Origin: Clostridia bacterium
GTDB taxonomy: Bacteria; Bacillota_A; Clostridia; Lachnospirales; Cellulosilyticaceae
NCBI GenBank assembly: GCA_029239935.1
Contig: JARBTY010000027.1
Coordinates: 1-22,425, forward strand
Reading direction: 5' to 3'
Length of the DNA stretch: 22,425 nucleotides
In this document: piece by piece, positions 7,814-15,410 of the stretch
How positions within the stretch are numbered: position 1 is the first letter of the stretch
Layout of the letters: each line of letters begins with the position of its first letter
The notes under the pieces: model-generated
The model's database searches: none
Told to the model about the DNA's origin: nothing
The model's input: the letters and a program-made list of their open reading frames with translations, nothing else
Made by a program: the position numbers and the translations under genes

Positions 7814-9142
7814 ATGGAAGAAATGCAGAATATGAGAATTCCTCCAAATAGTGTAGAGGCTGAACAATCGGTTTTAGGTGCTATTATTATGGATCATGAA
7901 GCTGTTGTAGTAGCTAGTGAAATATTAAGGCCTGATGATTTTTATAGACCAGATCATGCACAAATATTTGCTGCCATTATGGAGCTTTATACCAGCAGCA
8001 GCCCTATAGATCTAATAACTATTCAAGATAAGTTGGTTCAAAAAGGGATACTGGAGCAAGTGGGGGGCCTAAGTTATATTGCAGAACTAGCTAATATGGT
8101 TCCTACATCAGCCCATATCAAACAATACTCGAAGATAGTAGAAGAAAAGGCAGTGCTTAGAAGGCTGATTAAAGCCAGTAATGAAATTACAGCCAAAAGC
8201 TATGAGGGTGATGAAAAAATTGATAATATCATGAGTTTTGCAGAAAAGCAAATTTTTGATATTATTCAAAACAAACATACCGAAGATTTTTCTCATATTA
8301 ATCAAATTGTGATTGACTCAATAGATAAGATTGAATATGCCCATCAAACCAAAGGGGGAGTTACAGGAGTACCGACAGGGTTTGTTGATTTAGATTATAA
8401 AACTGCTGGACTCCAGCCATCGGATCTTGTTCTTGTAGCCGCAAGGCCTTCTATGGGGAAAACCGCATTTGCCTTAAATGTTATACAGGGGGCAGCTATT
8501 AAGCATAAAAAAAGTGTTGCTGTATTTAGTTTGGAAATGTCAAAGGATCAGCTAGTAAGTCGTATGTTGTGTGCAGAAGCAATGGTAGACTCTCAAAAAG
8601 CCAGGACAGGTGCCTTGGAAAAAGAGGACTGGGACAGACTTGCAAGAGCTATACCTAATATTGCGTCTTCTAATATCTTTATAGATGATACACCAGGTAT
8701 CAATGTGATGGAGATGAGAGCAAAATGCAGAAGACTGAAGTTAGAAAAAGGGCTGGATCTTATTATGATAGATTACTTGCAGCTTATGAGTGGAAATGGT
8801 AAAAATGATTCAAGACAGCAAGAAATATCCGAGATCTCTAGATCTCTTAAGGCCCTTGCCAGAGAAATGAGTGCCCCTGTTATTGCTCTTTCACAGCTTT
8901 CCCGTGCTTGTGAGACAAGAGCAGATCATAGACCTATGCTCTCAGATTTGAGAGAGTCGGGTGCAATAGAACAGGATGCAGATGTTGTGATGTTTCTTTA
9001 TAGGGATGAGTATTATCATCCAGATACAGAGAAGAAAAATGTAGGCGAAGTGATTATTGCAAAACAAAGAAATGGTCCAACAGGGACAGTAGAACTTATT
9101 TGGCTTGGACAATACACCAAATTTGCCAATATGCAAAGGTAA
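7814..9142 (+). CDS. dnaB: Replicative DNA helicase DnaB
   Basis: A 442-residue hexameric helicase that unwinds DNA at the replication fork. An N-terminal DnaG-interacting domain covers about 8-110, a linker helix follows, and the RecA-like ATPase begins near 180. The Walker A motif is 210-217 (ARPSMGKT), Walker B ends in the IDYLQL segment with D320, the conserved SDLRESGAIEQDAD segment is near 377-390, and the KQRNGPTG arginine-finger motif is around R419. No intein interrupts these motifs. An AAGGAGAGG site lies about 7 nt before the ATG. It shares the operon with rplI (32-nt gap). Confidence 0.98.
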   Translation: MEEMQNMRIPPNSVEAEQSVLGAIIMDHEAVVVASEILRPDDFYRPDHAQIFAAIMELYTSSSPIDLITIQDKLVQKGILEQVGGLSYIAELANMVPTSAHIKQYSKIVEEKAVLRRLIKASNEITAKSYEGDEKIDNIMSFAEKQIFDIIQNKHTEDFSHINQIVIDSIDKIEYAHQTKGGVTGVPTGFVDLDYKTAGLQPSDLVLVAARPSMGKTAFALNVIQGAAIKHKKSVAVFSLEMSKDQLVSRMLCAEAMVDSQKARTGALEKEDWDRLARAIPNIASSNIFIDDTPGINVMEMRAKCRRLKLEKGLDLIMIDYLQLMSGNGKNDSRQQEISEISRSLKALAREMSAPVIALSQLSRACETRADHRPMLSDLRESGAIEQDADVVMFLYRDEYYHPDTEKKNVGEVIIAKQRNGPTGTVELIWLGQYTKFANMQR

Positions 9143-9163
9143 ATGAGATAGAGGGTGGCGTTT

Positions 9164-9661
9164 ATGGAGAAATGTATATTTGAAAGAGCAGCAGAAGAAC
9201 ATATAGATGAGGCTAGAGCCATTTATCTTCATTATGTAGAGCACTCAACGGCAACGTTTCATAAAAAAGAAATATCAAGAGATGAAATGAGAAAATTACT
9301 TGTATTTAAGGATTCTAAATATGAAGGCTATATCATTAAATATAAAGATGAACTATGCGGATATGCTGTTCTGACTCAATATAAACCAAGAGAAGCGTTT
9401 GATCAGACAGCAGAAGTAACCATTTATCTAAAAGAGGGTTATGAAGGAAAAGGAATCGGAAGTGAAGCTCTGAATTTTATAGAAGAACGAGCAAAAACCA
9501 AAGATATTCATGCACTGATAGCTTTAATATGCCACGAGAATACGGGAAGCATTGCATTGTTTGAGAAATATGGTTACCAAAAATGTGCCCACTATAAAGA
9601 GGTGGGGTATAAGTTTAATAGATGGTTAGACTTAGTATGTTTTGAAAAAATTATTAATTAA
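9164..9661 (+). CDS. GNAT family N-acetyltransferase, phosphinothricin-acetyltransferase-like
   Basis: A 165-residue single-domain GNAT enzyme that transfers acetyl from acetyl-CoA to an amine. The pattern resembles the PAT/Bar-like subgroup: a YLHYVEHSTATFH segment near the N-terminus, GYAVLTQYKPREAF in the middle, an acetyl-CoA loop at EGKGIGSEAL, an N-x-x-S-I-x-L-F motif in the ENTGSIALFEKYGY segment, and VGYKFNRWLDLV near the end. The true substrate is unknown; many family members do not act on phosphinothricin and instead acetylate amino acids such as methionine sulfone/sulfoximine. An in-frame GTG at 9155 would add three residues, but the GAGGGTGG site fits the ATG at 9164. It lies 21 nt after dnaB, so it is probably the operon's last gene. 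Confidence 0.88.
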   Translation: MEKCIFERAAEEHIDEARAIYLHYVEHSTATFHKKEISRDEMRKLLVFKDSKYEGYIIKYKDELCGYAVLTQYKPREAFDQTAEVTIYLKEGYEGKGIGSEALNFIEERAKTKDIHALIALICHENTGSIALFEKYGYQKCAHYKEVGYKFNRWLDLVCFEKIIN

Positions 9662-9672
9662 TACTATAATAG

Positions 9673-9732
9673 CATAAAACAAATAAGTCCTAGAGCCCTT
9701 CATACAGGGAACTAGGACTTATTTGTTTTATG
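9673..9732. terminator. Long bidirectional terminator between GNAT gene and flavoprotein gene
   Basis: Perfect 21-bp inverted repeat, arms 9673-9693 and 9712-9732, with an inner CCCT/AGGG pairing in the loop. T-rich segments occur at the outer end of each arm for both directions. It separates two convergent genes, and the minus-strand stop codon (9728-9730) lies inside the right arm. Confidence 0.85.
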
Positions 9733-10777
9733 AAAGAGATAAACTTATTTCTCTAAAAATATCTTCCACATGTTCAAGTTTAGAAGCTTTATAGGCATTG
9801 CTGCCACAAAAAAGAAGTGCGTTGTTAGTATCTCCGCTGGCAGCAGCAATCAGTGCTTTTGAGATACAATAAGGTATAGATGTTACATTACATTTGTGTA
9901 TACAGTGATACAGACAGTTTGTATTACCTGGAGGTGTTTTAATAAAGTCATTTAATATAGCACGTCCGGGCATACCAACAGGGCTTTTGATAATGCCGAT
10001 ATCTTCTTTAGAACAGGCGATATAGGCTTCTTTGTAAATGAGGGGAGCATCACACTCATAGGTTGTTACAAAACGTGTACCCATCTGTACGCCATCCGCA
10101 CCATTTTCTAGAGCATAGGCCACATCTCCTCCGGTGTAAATACCGCCGGCAGCAATGACAGGAATAGCCTTTTTATATTTAGCTTCATATTCAGCAGCTA
10201 CTTTTTTAACATCCTTTACAATATCTAGCACATTTTCTTCTTTTACGACATCATCTGGTGAAAAACCTAAATGCCCGCCTGCTAAAGGACCTTCTACAAC
10301 AATACAGTCAGGAGCGTATTGGTATCTTTTGTCCCACATACGGCAAATAACACTTGCTGCCTTTCCAGAAGAAACAATAGGGGCTATTTGAGTACTGCTT
10401 CCTTTAATAAAGGAAGGAAGCTCCAAAGGCAGGCCAGCACCAGAAATAATAAGATCAATTTTACAGCTGACAGCTTTTTTAACAAGTTCAGCATAATTTT
10501 TCATAGCCACCATTAAATTGACACCAACGATACCCTGTGGTGCTAAGTTGCGGGCACCTGTAATCTCTTTCTCAAGAGCACGTAAATTAGCACCTAAAGT
10601 ATTTGTTATAAAATCAGATTCTCTATAACCTATTTGAACACCAGACAAAATCCCTATACCACCGCAGGCAGCTACATGGCCAGCGAGAGAATGCAGAGAA
10701 ATACCTATACCCATTCCTCCTTGAATCACAGGGAAAGTTGGTTTTAAATGTCCTATGCTTAGTTTTTTAAAAGACAT
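9728..10777 (-). CDS. Nitronate monooxygenase / FabK-like FMN oxidoreductase with C-terminal Cys cluster
   Basis: A 349-residue TIM-barrel flavoprotein of the NMO/2-nitropropane dioxygenase family. Visible features are PVIQGGMGIGISLHSLAG at the N-terminus, GVNLMVA, VVEGPLAGGHLGF with the active-site-type H169, and the FMN-phosphate segment AAGGIYTGGDVAYALENGADGVQMGTRFV (split in two: AAGGIYTGGD at 209-218 and GADGVQMGTRF at 226-236). Family members oxidise alkyl nitronates, while the related FabK reduces enoyl-ACP. A cluster C288-x3-C292-x3-C296-x7-C304 could bind zinc or an Fe-S centre; that is inference. It is divergent from fabT and its promoter overlaps FabT-type operators, so a role in lipid metabolism is plausible. 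A separate canonical fabK exists in the operon. The ribosome site (minus strand GAGGTGA) is well placed. Confidence 0.88.
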   Translation of the reverse strand: MSFKKLSIGHLKPTFPVIQGGMGIGISLHSLAGHVAACGGIGILSGVQIGYRESDFITNTLGANLRALEKEITGARNLAPQGIVGVNLMVAMKNYAELVKKAVSCKIDLIISGAGLPLELPSFIKGSSTQIAPIVSSGKAASVICRMWDKRYQYAPDCIVVEGPLAGGHLGFSPDDVVKEENVLDIVKDVKKVAAEYEAKYKKAIPVIAAGGIYTGGDVAYALENGADGVQMGTRFVTTYECDAPLIYKEAYIACSKEDIGIIKSPVGMPGRAILNDFIKTPPGNTNCLYHCIHKCNVTSIPYCISKALIAAASGDTNNALLFCGSNAYKASKLEHVEDIFREISLSLS

Positions 10778-10800
10778 AATTATTCACCTCAATCATATAC

Positions 10801-10813
10801 TTTGAAAGTCAAA
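10801..10813. promoter_or_regulatory. FabT-type operator, box 1
   Basis: TTTGA-AAG-TCAAA, a perfect 5+5 inverted repeat with a 3-base centre. It lies downstream of the predicted flavoprotein start site, between that promoter and the gene. Its centre is 21 bp from that of box 2. Confidence 0.65.
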
Positions 10814-10821
10814 ACAATTTG

Positions 10822-10834
10822 TTTGATAATCAAA
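10822..10834. promoter_or_regulatory. FabT-type operator, box 2
   Basis: TTTGA-TAA-TCAAA, the best match to the known FabT consensus (AGTTTGATNATCAAACT-like). It overlaps the flavoprotein -10 hexamer and start site. Confidence 0.78.
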
Positions 10835-10862
10835 GTATATAATTCCTAGAAAAAAAAGTCAA
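10834..10862 (-). promoter_or_regulatory. Sigma-A promoter of the flavoprotein gene
   Basis: On the minus strand: TTGACT (10857-10862), 17-nt spacer, TATACT (10834-10839). The last bases of the -10 merge with FabT-type box 2, so a bound repressor would block RNA polymerase. Confidence 0.8.
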
Positions 10863-10873
10863 TAAAAAAATAC

Positions 10874-10886
10874 TTTGATTGTCAAA
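10874..10886. promoter_or_regulatory. FabT-type operator, box 3
   Basis: TTTGA-TTG-TCAAA, perfect arms. It abuts the upstream side of the fabT -35 hexamer and lies just upstream of the flavoprotein -35, between the two promoters. Confidence 0.75.
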
Positions 10887-10887
10887 C

Positions 10888-10916
10888 TTGACAACGAAGA
10901 AAGAGTGAGATATACT
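10888..10916 (+). promoter_or_regulatory. Sigma-A promoter of the fabT-fab-acc operon
   Basis: Perfect TTGACA (10888-10893), 17-nt spacer, TATACT (10911-10916). The -10 runs straight into FabT-type box 4. It is back-to-back with the flavoprotein promoter, with 25 nt between the two -35 hexamers. Confidence 0.85.
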
Positions 10917-10928
10917 TTGGTTGTTAAA
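10916..10928. promoter_or_regulatory. FabT-type operator, box 4 (degenerate)
   Basis: TTTGG-TTG-TTAAA, with arm changes relative to the consensus. It overlaps the last base of the fabT -10 and the predicted start site. The TATACTTTG junction is identical to the one at the flavoprotein promoter on the other strand. Confidence 0.65.
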
Positions 10929-10931
10929 TAT

Positions 10932-10944
10932 TTTGATAAGCAAA
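10932..10944. promoter_or_regulatory. FabT-type operator, box 5
   Basis: TTTGA-TAA-GCAAA, one mismatch from a perfect repeat, lying in the fabT leader just downstream of the start site. A further weak repeat, AAACT-CAA-AGTTT, follows at 10952-10964. Confidence 0.65.
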
Positions 10945-10983
10945 GTATTTTAAACTCAAAGTTTAGGGGTTGGAGGAGAGCAC

Positions 10984-11433
10984 TTGAAAAATTCCATAGA
11001 GGTAGTTAATGAACTCCTTGTAAATTTGTTTAATGATATATTGACAATTGAAAAAGAGTCTCTTGAAAGTGGTCCTTTTAATGATTTAACAATGACAGAA
11101 TTGCATATTATAGAGGCGATTGGGCTTGTATCTAAAACCATGTCAGAGACAGCCGCTAAGCTAGGAATTACCTCAGGAACACTTACAACAGCTATCACTA
11201 GACTTTTGAAAAAAGGTTATGTTATAAGAAATCACACCCAAGAAGACAGACGAGTTGTGCAGATTTCACTTACTCATAAGGGGAAATTAGTTTATAGACT
11301 TCATGAAAAATTTCATGCTACGATGGTAAAAAGTATAGTCAATGAACTGTCAGCGGAAGACAATAATATTCTTATTGAATCACTTAGCCGATTAACTCAG
11401 TTTTTTAGAGACCAGTATGAGATTATAAAATAA
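10984..11433 (+). CDS. fabT: MarR-family regulator of fatty-acid synthesis, FabT
   Basis: A 149-residue winged-helix repressor. The helix-turn-helix spans about residues 36-77 (LTMTELHIIEAIG, then MSETAAKLGITSGTLTTAI with the GTLT recognition segment), and the wing is HTQEDRRVVQISL near 84-96. Helices at both ends form the dimer. Family knowledge: FabT represses fab genes and is activated by acyl-ACP. Here it is the first gene of the operon and sits downstream of five FabT-type boxes, so it probably represses itself, the operon and the divergent flavoprotein gene. The start is TTG at 10984, chosen because a TTGGAGGAGAG site ends 5 nt before it and no ATG is suitable. The gap to fabH is only 19 nt. 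Confidence 0.92.
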   Translation: MKNSIEVVNELLVNLFNDILTIEKESLESGPFNDLTMTELHIIEAIGLVSKTMSETAAKLGITSGTLTTAITRLLKKGYVIRNHTQEDRRVVQISLTHKGKLVYRLHEKFHATMVKSIVNELSAEDNNILIESLSRLTQFFRDQYEIIK

Positions 11434-11452
11434 TTTATAGGAGATTGAAAAT

Positions 11453-12415
11453 ATGTATGGCGTAAAAATGAAAGGTATAGGAAAAGCTATACCAGAATTT
11501 AAATTATCAAATCATGATTTAGCCGAATTTATTGATACCTCAGATGAGTGGATCCAAACTCGTACAGGTATAAGTTCCAGGCATATTTCAACTGGAGAAA
11601 CAACGACTGATTTAGCCGTACTTGCAGGGCAAAGTGCTTTAATAGACGGAGATATAGAGCCAGAAGAAATAGACTTAGTTATCGTTGCAACAGTTACTCC
11701 GGACAGTACTATGCCAAGTACAGCCTGCGCAGCGGCAAAAAGAATGGGTATTAAAAAAGCGACGTGTTTTGATCTTTCAGCTGCATGCAGTGGATTTATT
11801 TTTGCTTCAGAAATAGCAGTAAGTTTTATCAGACAGGGGAATTATAAAAAGGCCTTGGTGATAGGAGCAGAAGTATTTAGTAAAGTCCTTAATTGGGAGG
11901 ACAGAAGTACCTGTGTACTTTTTGCAGATGGAGCAGGAGCTGCGGTCTATACAAGATCCGAACAAGATCAAATCCTCAATATAGTAACAGCCAGTGATGG
12001 CGAAGGAAGTGACCTTATTACACTGCCTGTCTTAACAAGAAGCAATCGCTTTAATCCAAATGAAGTATCAGAAGCTTATATGTATATGGATGGCAGAGAA
12101 GTTTATAAATTTGCCACAACTGAAGTACCTAAAAACATCCTGGATGTTTTAGAAGGCACAAATTATACAGCTAATGATATTGATTGGTTTATTTTACATC
12201 AGGCCAATGCAAGGATTATGGATAGTATAGCAAAAAAATTACAAGTTGATAAAGAAAAGTTTTTTAAGAATATGGATTCTCATGGCAATACCTCAGCAGC
12301 GAGTATCCCTATGGCACTGGCTGATGTCAAAGAACAGTTTAAACCCGGCGATAAAATTATTTTATCAGGATTTGGGGCAGGGCTTACATGGGGAAGCATT
12401 TTTATGATATGGTAA
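11453..12415 (+). CDS. fabH: 3-oxoacyl-ACP synthase III (KAS III)
   Basis: A 320-residue condensing enzyme that starts fatty-acid synthesis by joining an acyl-CoA primer to malonyl-ACP. The catalytic triad is visible: C112 in SAACSGF, H249 in ILHQANARI and N279 in HGNTSAAS. The RTGI segment at 37-40 and the GFGAGLTWG C-terminal motif are also typical. The length is normal. An AGGAG site precedes the ATG. Primer choice (straight or branched) cannot be read safely from sequence. Confidence 0.97.
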   Translation: MYGVKMKGIGKAIPEFKLSNHDLAEFIDTSDEWIQTRTGISSRHISTGETTTDLAVLAGQSALIDGDIEPEEIDLVIVATVTPDSTMPSTACAAAKRMGIKKATCFDLSAACSGFIFASEIAVSFIRQGNYKKALVIGAEVFSKVLNWEDRSTCVLFADGAGAAVYTRSEQDQILNIVTASDGEGSDLITLPVLTRSNRFNPNEVSEAYMYMDGREVYKFATTEVPKNILDVLEGTNYTANDIDWFILHQANARIMDSIAKKLQVDKEKFFKNMDSHGNTSAASIPMALADVKEQFKPGDKIILSGFGAGLTWGSIFMIW

Positions 12416-12476
12416 TAGTATCCAATCGGCCAAAGGCCATTTAAGGATAAAAATTAAATTTTAGGAGGAAGTAAAA

Positions 12477-12704
12477 ATGATATTTGAAAAATTACAAGCA
12501 ATCGTAGCAGACAAGTTAGGTATTGAAGAATCAGAAGTAAAAATGGAATCAACTTTTAGAGATGATTTAGGAGCAGACTCCCTGGATCTTTTCGAAATCG
12601 TTATGGCTATTGAAGAGGAATTTAATATTTCTATTTCTAATGAGGATGTGGAGCTTATCCAGACAGCGGGAGACGCTGTTAATTACATTACAGAAAGACA
12701 ATAA
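12477..12704 (+). CDS. acpP: Acyl carrier protein
   Basis: A 75-residue acidic carrier with the [13 protein letters not shown] motif. S35 is the phosphopantetheine attachment site. It carries growing acyl chains between the Fab enzymes encoded around it. A strong TAGGAGGA site lies 6-7 nt before the ATG. The 61-nt gap after fabH is the longest within the operon and holds only a short GGCC-AAA-GGCC repeat. Confidence 0.98.
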   Translation: MIFEKLQAIVADKLGIEESEVKMESTFRDDLGADSLDLFEIVMAIEEEFNISISNEDVELIQTAGDAVNYITERQ

Positions 12705-12729
12705 ATTTTAAAAAAGGAGTTTAGATGCT

Positions 12730-13686
12730 ATGAATAGTATATGTGATATGCTGGGCATTAAATATCCTATATTTCAAGGTGGAATGGCATGGGTTGCTAA
12801 TCATGCCATAGCTGCCGCAGTATCAGAAGCAGGGGGATTAGGCATCATCGCAGCGGGTAATGCACCAGCAGACTGGCTCAGAGAGCAGATAAGAGCTTGT
12901 AAGAAACTAACAAGCAAGCCTTTTGGTGTGAATATTATGCTTCTTAGTCCCTATGCTGATGAGGTTGCAAAGGTAGTGGCCGAAGAAGGCGTAAAGGTTG
13001 TTACAACTGGCGCTGGAAACCCTGGGAAATATATGGAGATATGGAAAGAAAGTGGTATAAAGGTTATACCTGTTGTGCCTTCTGTGGCGATCGCAAAAAG
13101 AATGGAAAAAGGCGGAGCCGATGCAGTAGTTGTAGAAGGCTGTGAGGCTGGAGGTCACATAGGTGAGCTGACAACAATGGTTTTGGTACCACAGGTAGTA
13201 GATGCAGTTAGTATACCTGTTATAGCTGCAGGTGGAATAGGTGACGGCAGAGGTTTTGCAGCAGCTCTGATGTTAGGGGCAAAGGGCATTCAGATTGGCA
13301 CAAGATTTTTAGTAGCTGAAGAGTGTCAGATCCATGAGGCTTATAAAGAAAGAGTTCTAAAAGCAACTGATATTGATACTGTGGTAACAGCAAGGTCAAC
13401 AGGACATCCTGTCAGAAGTCTTAGAAATCATCTGACAAGGGAATATGTACAGTTAGAAAAACAAGGTGCTGACTTAAAAGCGATTGAACAATTGGGTTCA
13501 GGGGCACTTTATAGAGCTGTTGTAGAAGGTGATGTTGTAAAGGGCGCTGTTATGGCAGGGCAAATTGCAGGTCTTATTAAAAAAAGACAAAAAGCAGCAG
13601 AAATCATTCAGGAGCTTATGCAGGAATTACAGGAAGTTATAGAGCAAAAAAACAAACAAGTAATTGAGGCATTTTATCAATCATAA
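12730..13686 (+). CDS. fabK: Enoyl-ACP reductase II (FMN-dependent)
   Basis: A 318-residue FMN TIM-barrel enzyme that carries out the last reduction of each elongation cycle. It has YPIFQGGMAWVA at the N-terminus, the FabK-type VVEGCEAGGHIGE motif with H143, the phosphate-binding AAGGIGDGRGFAAAL, and GAKGIQIGTRFL. The C-terminal 50 residues are rich in Q, E and K, likely a helical tail. FabK replaces FabI in many Firmicutes and is insensitive to triclosan. No fabI is visible here. An AAGGAG site precedes the ATG. Confidence 0.96.
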   Translation: MNSICDMLGIKYPIFQGGMAWVANHAIAAAVSEAGGLGIIAAGNAPADWLREQIRACKKLTSKPFGVNIMLLSPYADEVAKVVAEEGVKVVTTGAGNPGKYMEIWKESGIKVIPVVPSVAIAKRMEKGGADAVVVEGCEAGGHIGELTTMVLVPQVVDAVSIPVIAAGGIGDGRGFAAALMLGAKGIQIGTRFLVAEECQIHEAYKERVLKATDIDTVVTARSTGHPVRSLRNHLTREYVQLEKQGADLKAIEQLGSGALYRAVVEGDVVKGAVMAGQIAGLIKKRQKAAEIIQELMQELQEVIEQKNKQVIEAFYQS

Positions 13687-13699
13687 AGGAAAGTAGGTA

Positions 13700-14650
13700 G
13701 TGGTAAAGGTGAAGATAGCAATCTTATTTCCAGGACAAGGCGCTCAAAGCATTGGAATGGGCAAGGACTTATATGAACATTATAATGAAAGTAAAGAAAT
13801 ATTTGAAAAAGCAAACCGCATTTTAGACTGGGATATACAGGAAGTTTGCTTTGAAGATGCTCATGGTATTATTAATCAAACCCGTTATACACAAGCGGCA
13901 CTTTTTACCACAAATATAGCAGCCTACGAGGCTTTAAAAGCCAGAGGGATTAAAGGAGAGGCAGTACTTGGGTTTAGCCTTGGAGAATACAGTGCTATTA
14001 CTGCAAGTGGTGTACTCCCTTTTGCAGAGACACTTAAATTAGTTGAAAAAAGAGCAGGATATATGGAGCAATGTGCGAGTAACCATCCTGGCGGCATGTC
14101 AGCGGTTATAGGCCTTGAAATAGATAAAATAGATGAAATATGCAAAAAAGTTACACAAGAAACAGGTGTTGTAGAAATTGCTAATGATAACTGCCCAGGG
14201 CAGGTGACACTCTCAGGGGTTAAAGAAGCTTTAGAATCCGCAAGTATACTGCTCAAAGAGGCAGGAGCCAAAAGAGTACTTCCACTGCAGGTAAGTGGTG
14301 CTTTTCATAGCTCATTGATGCAGGAAGCTGCAAACGCCTTAAAAGAGGAACTCGGAGCGGTGGCGTTTAATGAAGCAGAATTACCGCTTATTAGTAATGT
14401 TACTGCAAAAGGTGCAGGCAAAAAAGAGATTATCGAGAATATTCCGCTGCAGATTGTAAAAGGCGTGCGCTTTAGAGAAAGTATTTTATACCTTATTGAG
14501 CAAGGCTTTGATACCTTTATAGAAGTAGGTACCAAACGCACCCTTTGTAATTTGGTAAAAAAGATTTCAAATGAGGTTACGGTAATGCATGTAGAGGACA
14601 GCAGTACATTAGAGCAGGTTATTCAAACTATTGGAGGTGAAGTATGTTAG
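13700..14650 (+). CDS. fabD: Malonyl-CoA:ACP transacylase
   Basis: A 316-residue enzyme that moves malonyl from CoA to AcpP. FPGQGAQ at 10-16 and the nucleophile S93 in GFSLGEYSA are visible, with R118 binding the malonyl carboxylate and H203 in the GAFHSSLM segment as catalytic base. The usual GHSLG reads GFSLG, a tolerated change next to the nucleophile. The start is GTG at 13700 after an AAGGAAAG site; another in-frame GTG at 13709 cannot be excluded. The end overlaps fabG by 7 nt. Confidence 0.96.
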   Translation: MVKVKIAILFPGQGAQSIGMGKDLYEHYNESKEIFEKANRILDWDIQEVCFEDAHGIINQTRYTQAALFTTNIAAYEALKARGIKGEAVLGFSLGEYSAITASGVLPFAETLKLVEKRAGYMEQCASNHPGGMSAVIGLEIDKIDEICKKVTQETGVVEIANDNCPGQVTLSGVKEALESASILLKEAGAKRVLPLQVSGAFHSSLMQEAANALKEELGAVAFNEAELPLISNVTAKGAGKKEIIENIPLQIVKGVRFRESILYLIEQGFDTFIEVGTKRTLCNLVKKISNEVTVMHVEDSSTLEQVIQTIGGEVC

Positions 14651-15387
14651 CTGATAAAGTTGCGATTGTTACAGGCAGTGTAAGAGGTATTGGTAAAGAA
14701 GTAGCCATGCTTTATGCAAAACACGGGGCAAAGGTTGTCATTAACTACACTTCCCATGGCAGAGGACAAGAAGCCAAAAAAGTAGTTGATGAAATAGAAG
14801 CAAGTGGTGGTACGGCTGTGGCAGTATGTGCGGATGTATCTCAGTTTGAAGAAGCCAAGGCGCTTATTTCAAAGACTGTAGAGCATTTTGGCAAGCTGGA
14901 TATTTTAGTTAACAATGCAGGTATTACAAAAGATATGCTTATTTTAAGAATGACCGAAGAAGAATTTGACAGAGTCATAGCAGTCAATTTGAAGGGCGTT
15001 TTTAACTGTACTAAACATGCTTCGCGGGTGATGCTTAAAGCAGGGGGCAGTATTATCAACATGACTTCTGTAGTAGGTATTACAGGAAATGTGGGTCAGG
15101 CTAATTACGCAGCATCAAAAGCAGGGGTTATAGGTTTTACCAAATCAGTTGCAAGAGAGTTTGCACAAAAAAATGTGAGGGTTAATGCTATAGCACCAGG
15201 ATTTATTGTGACGGATATGACAGATAGCTTAGCAGATAGTATTAAAGAATCAGTGACCAGTAGCATTCCTATGAAGCGTTTTGGCAGCGCAAAAGATGTG
15301 GCAAATGCAGCATTGTTTTTGGGCAGTGAACTTTCAAGTTATATTACAGGCGAAATCATAAAAGTAGATGGTGGCATGGCTATGTAA
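14644..15387 (+). CDS. fabG: 3-oxoacyl-ACP reductase
   Basis: A 247-residue SDR enzyme, the NADPH-dependent first reduction of each cycle. The cofactor motif TG-x3-GIG is at 10-17, NNAG at 90-93, and the catalytic residues are S142, Y155 and K159 (YAASK). N115 completes the tetrad. The C-terminus GEIIKVDGGMAM is typical. Its ribosome site GGAGGTG lies inside the end of fabD, and the 7-nt overlap suggests translational coupling. Confidence 0.97.
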   Translation: MLADKVAIVTGSVRGIGKEVAMLYAKHGAKVVINYTSHGRGQEAKKVVDEIEASGGTAVAVCADVSQFEEAKALISKTVEHFGKLDILVNNAGITKDMLILRMTEEEFDRVIAVNLKGVFNCTKHASRVMLKAGGSIINMTSVVGITGNVGQANYAASKAGVIGFTKSVAREFAQKNVRVNAIAPGFIVTDMTDSLADSIKESVTSSIPMKRFGSAKDVANAALFLGSELSSYITGEIIKVDGGMAM

Positions 15388-15410
15388 TAGCAATCCAAGG
15401 AGGTGTAAAA

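Noticed and set aside
9164..9661. Calling the GNAT gene a herbicide-resistance phosphinothricin acetyltransferase
   Set aside because: Sequence supports only the subgroup; most chromosomal members have other or unknown substrates.
9728..10777. Calling the minus-strand flavoprotein a second FabK
   Set aside because: Its motifs (GGHLGF, the extra Cys cluster, 349 residues) fit the nitronate monooxygenase branch better, and a clear fabK lies in the operon.
12428..12438. GGCC-AAA-GGCC repeat between fabH and acpP as a terminator or attenuator
   Set aside because: The stem is only 4 bp with a 3-base loop and no T-run, so it is unlikely to stop transcription.
13924..14271. A 115-codon open frame on the minus strand inside fabD
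   Set aside because: It lies wholly within a well-supported gene, has no recognisable domain and no promoter; it is a by-product of codon use in fabD.
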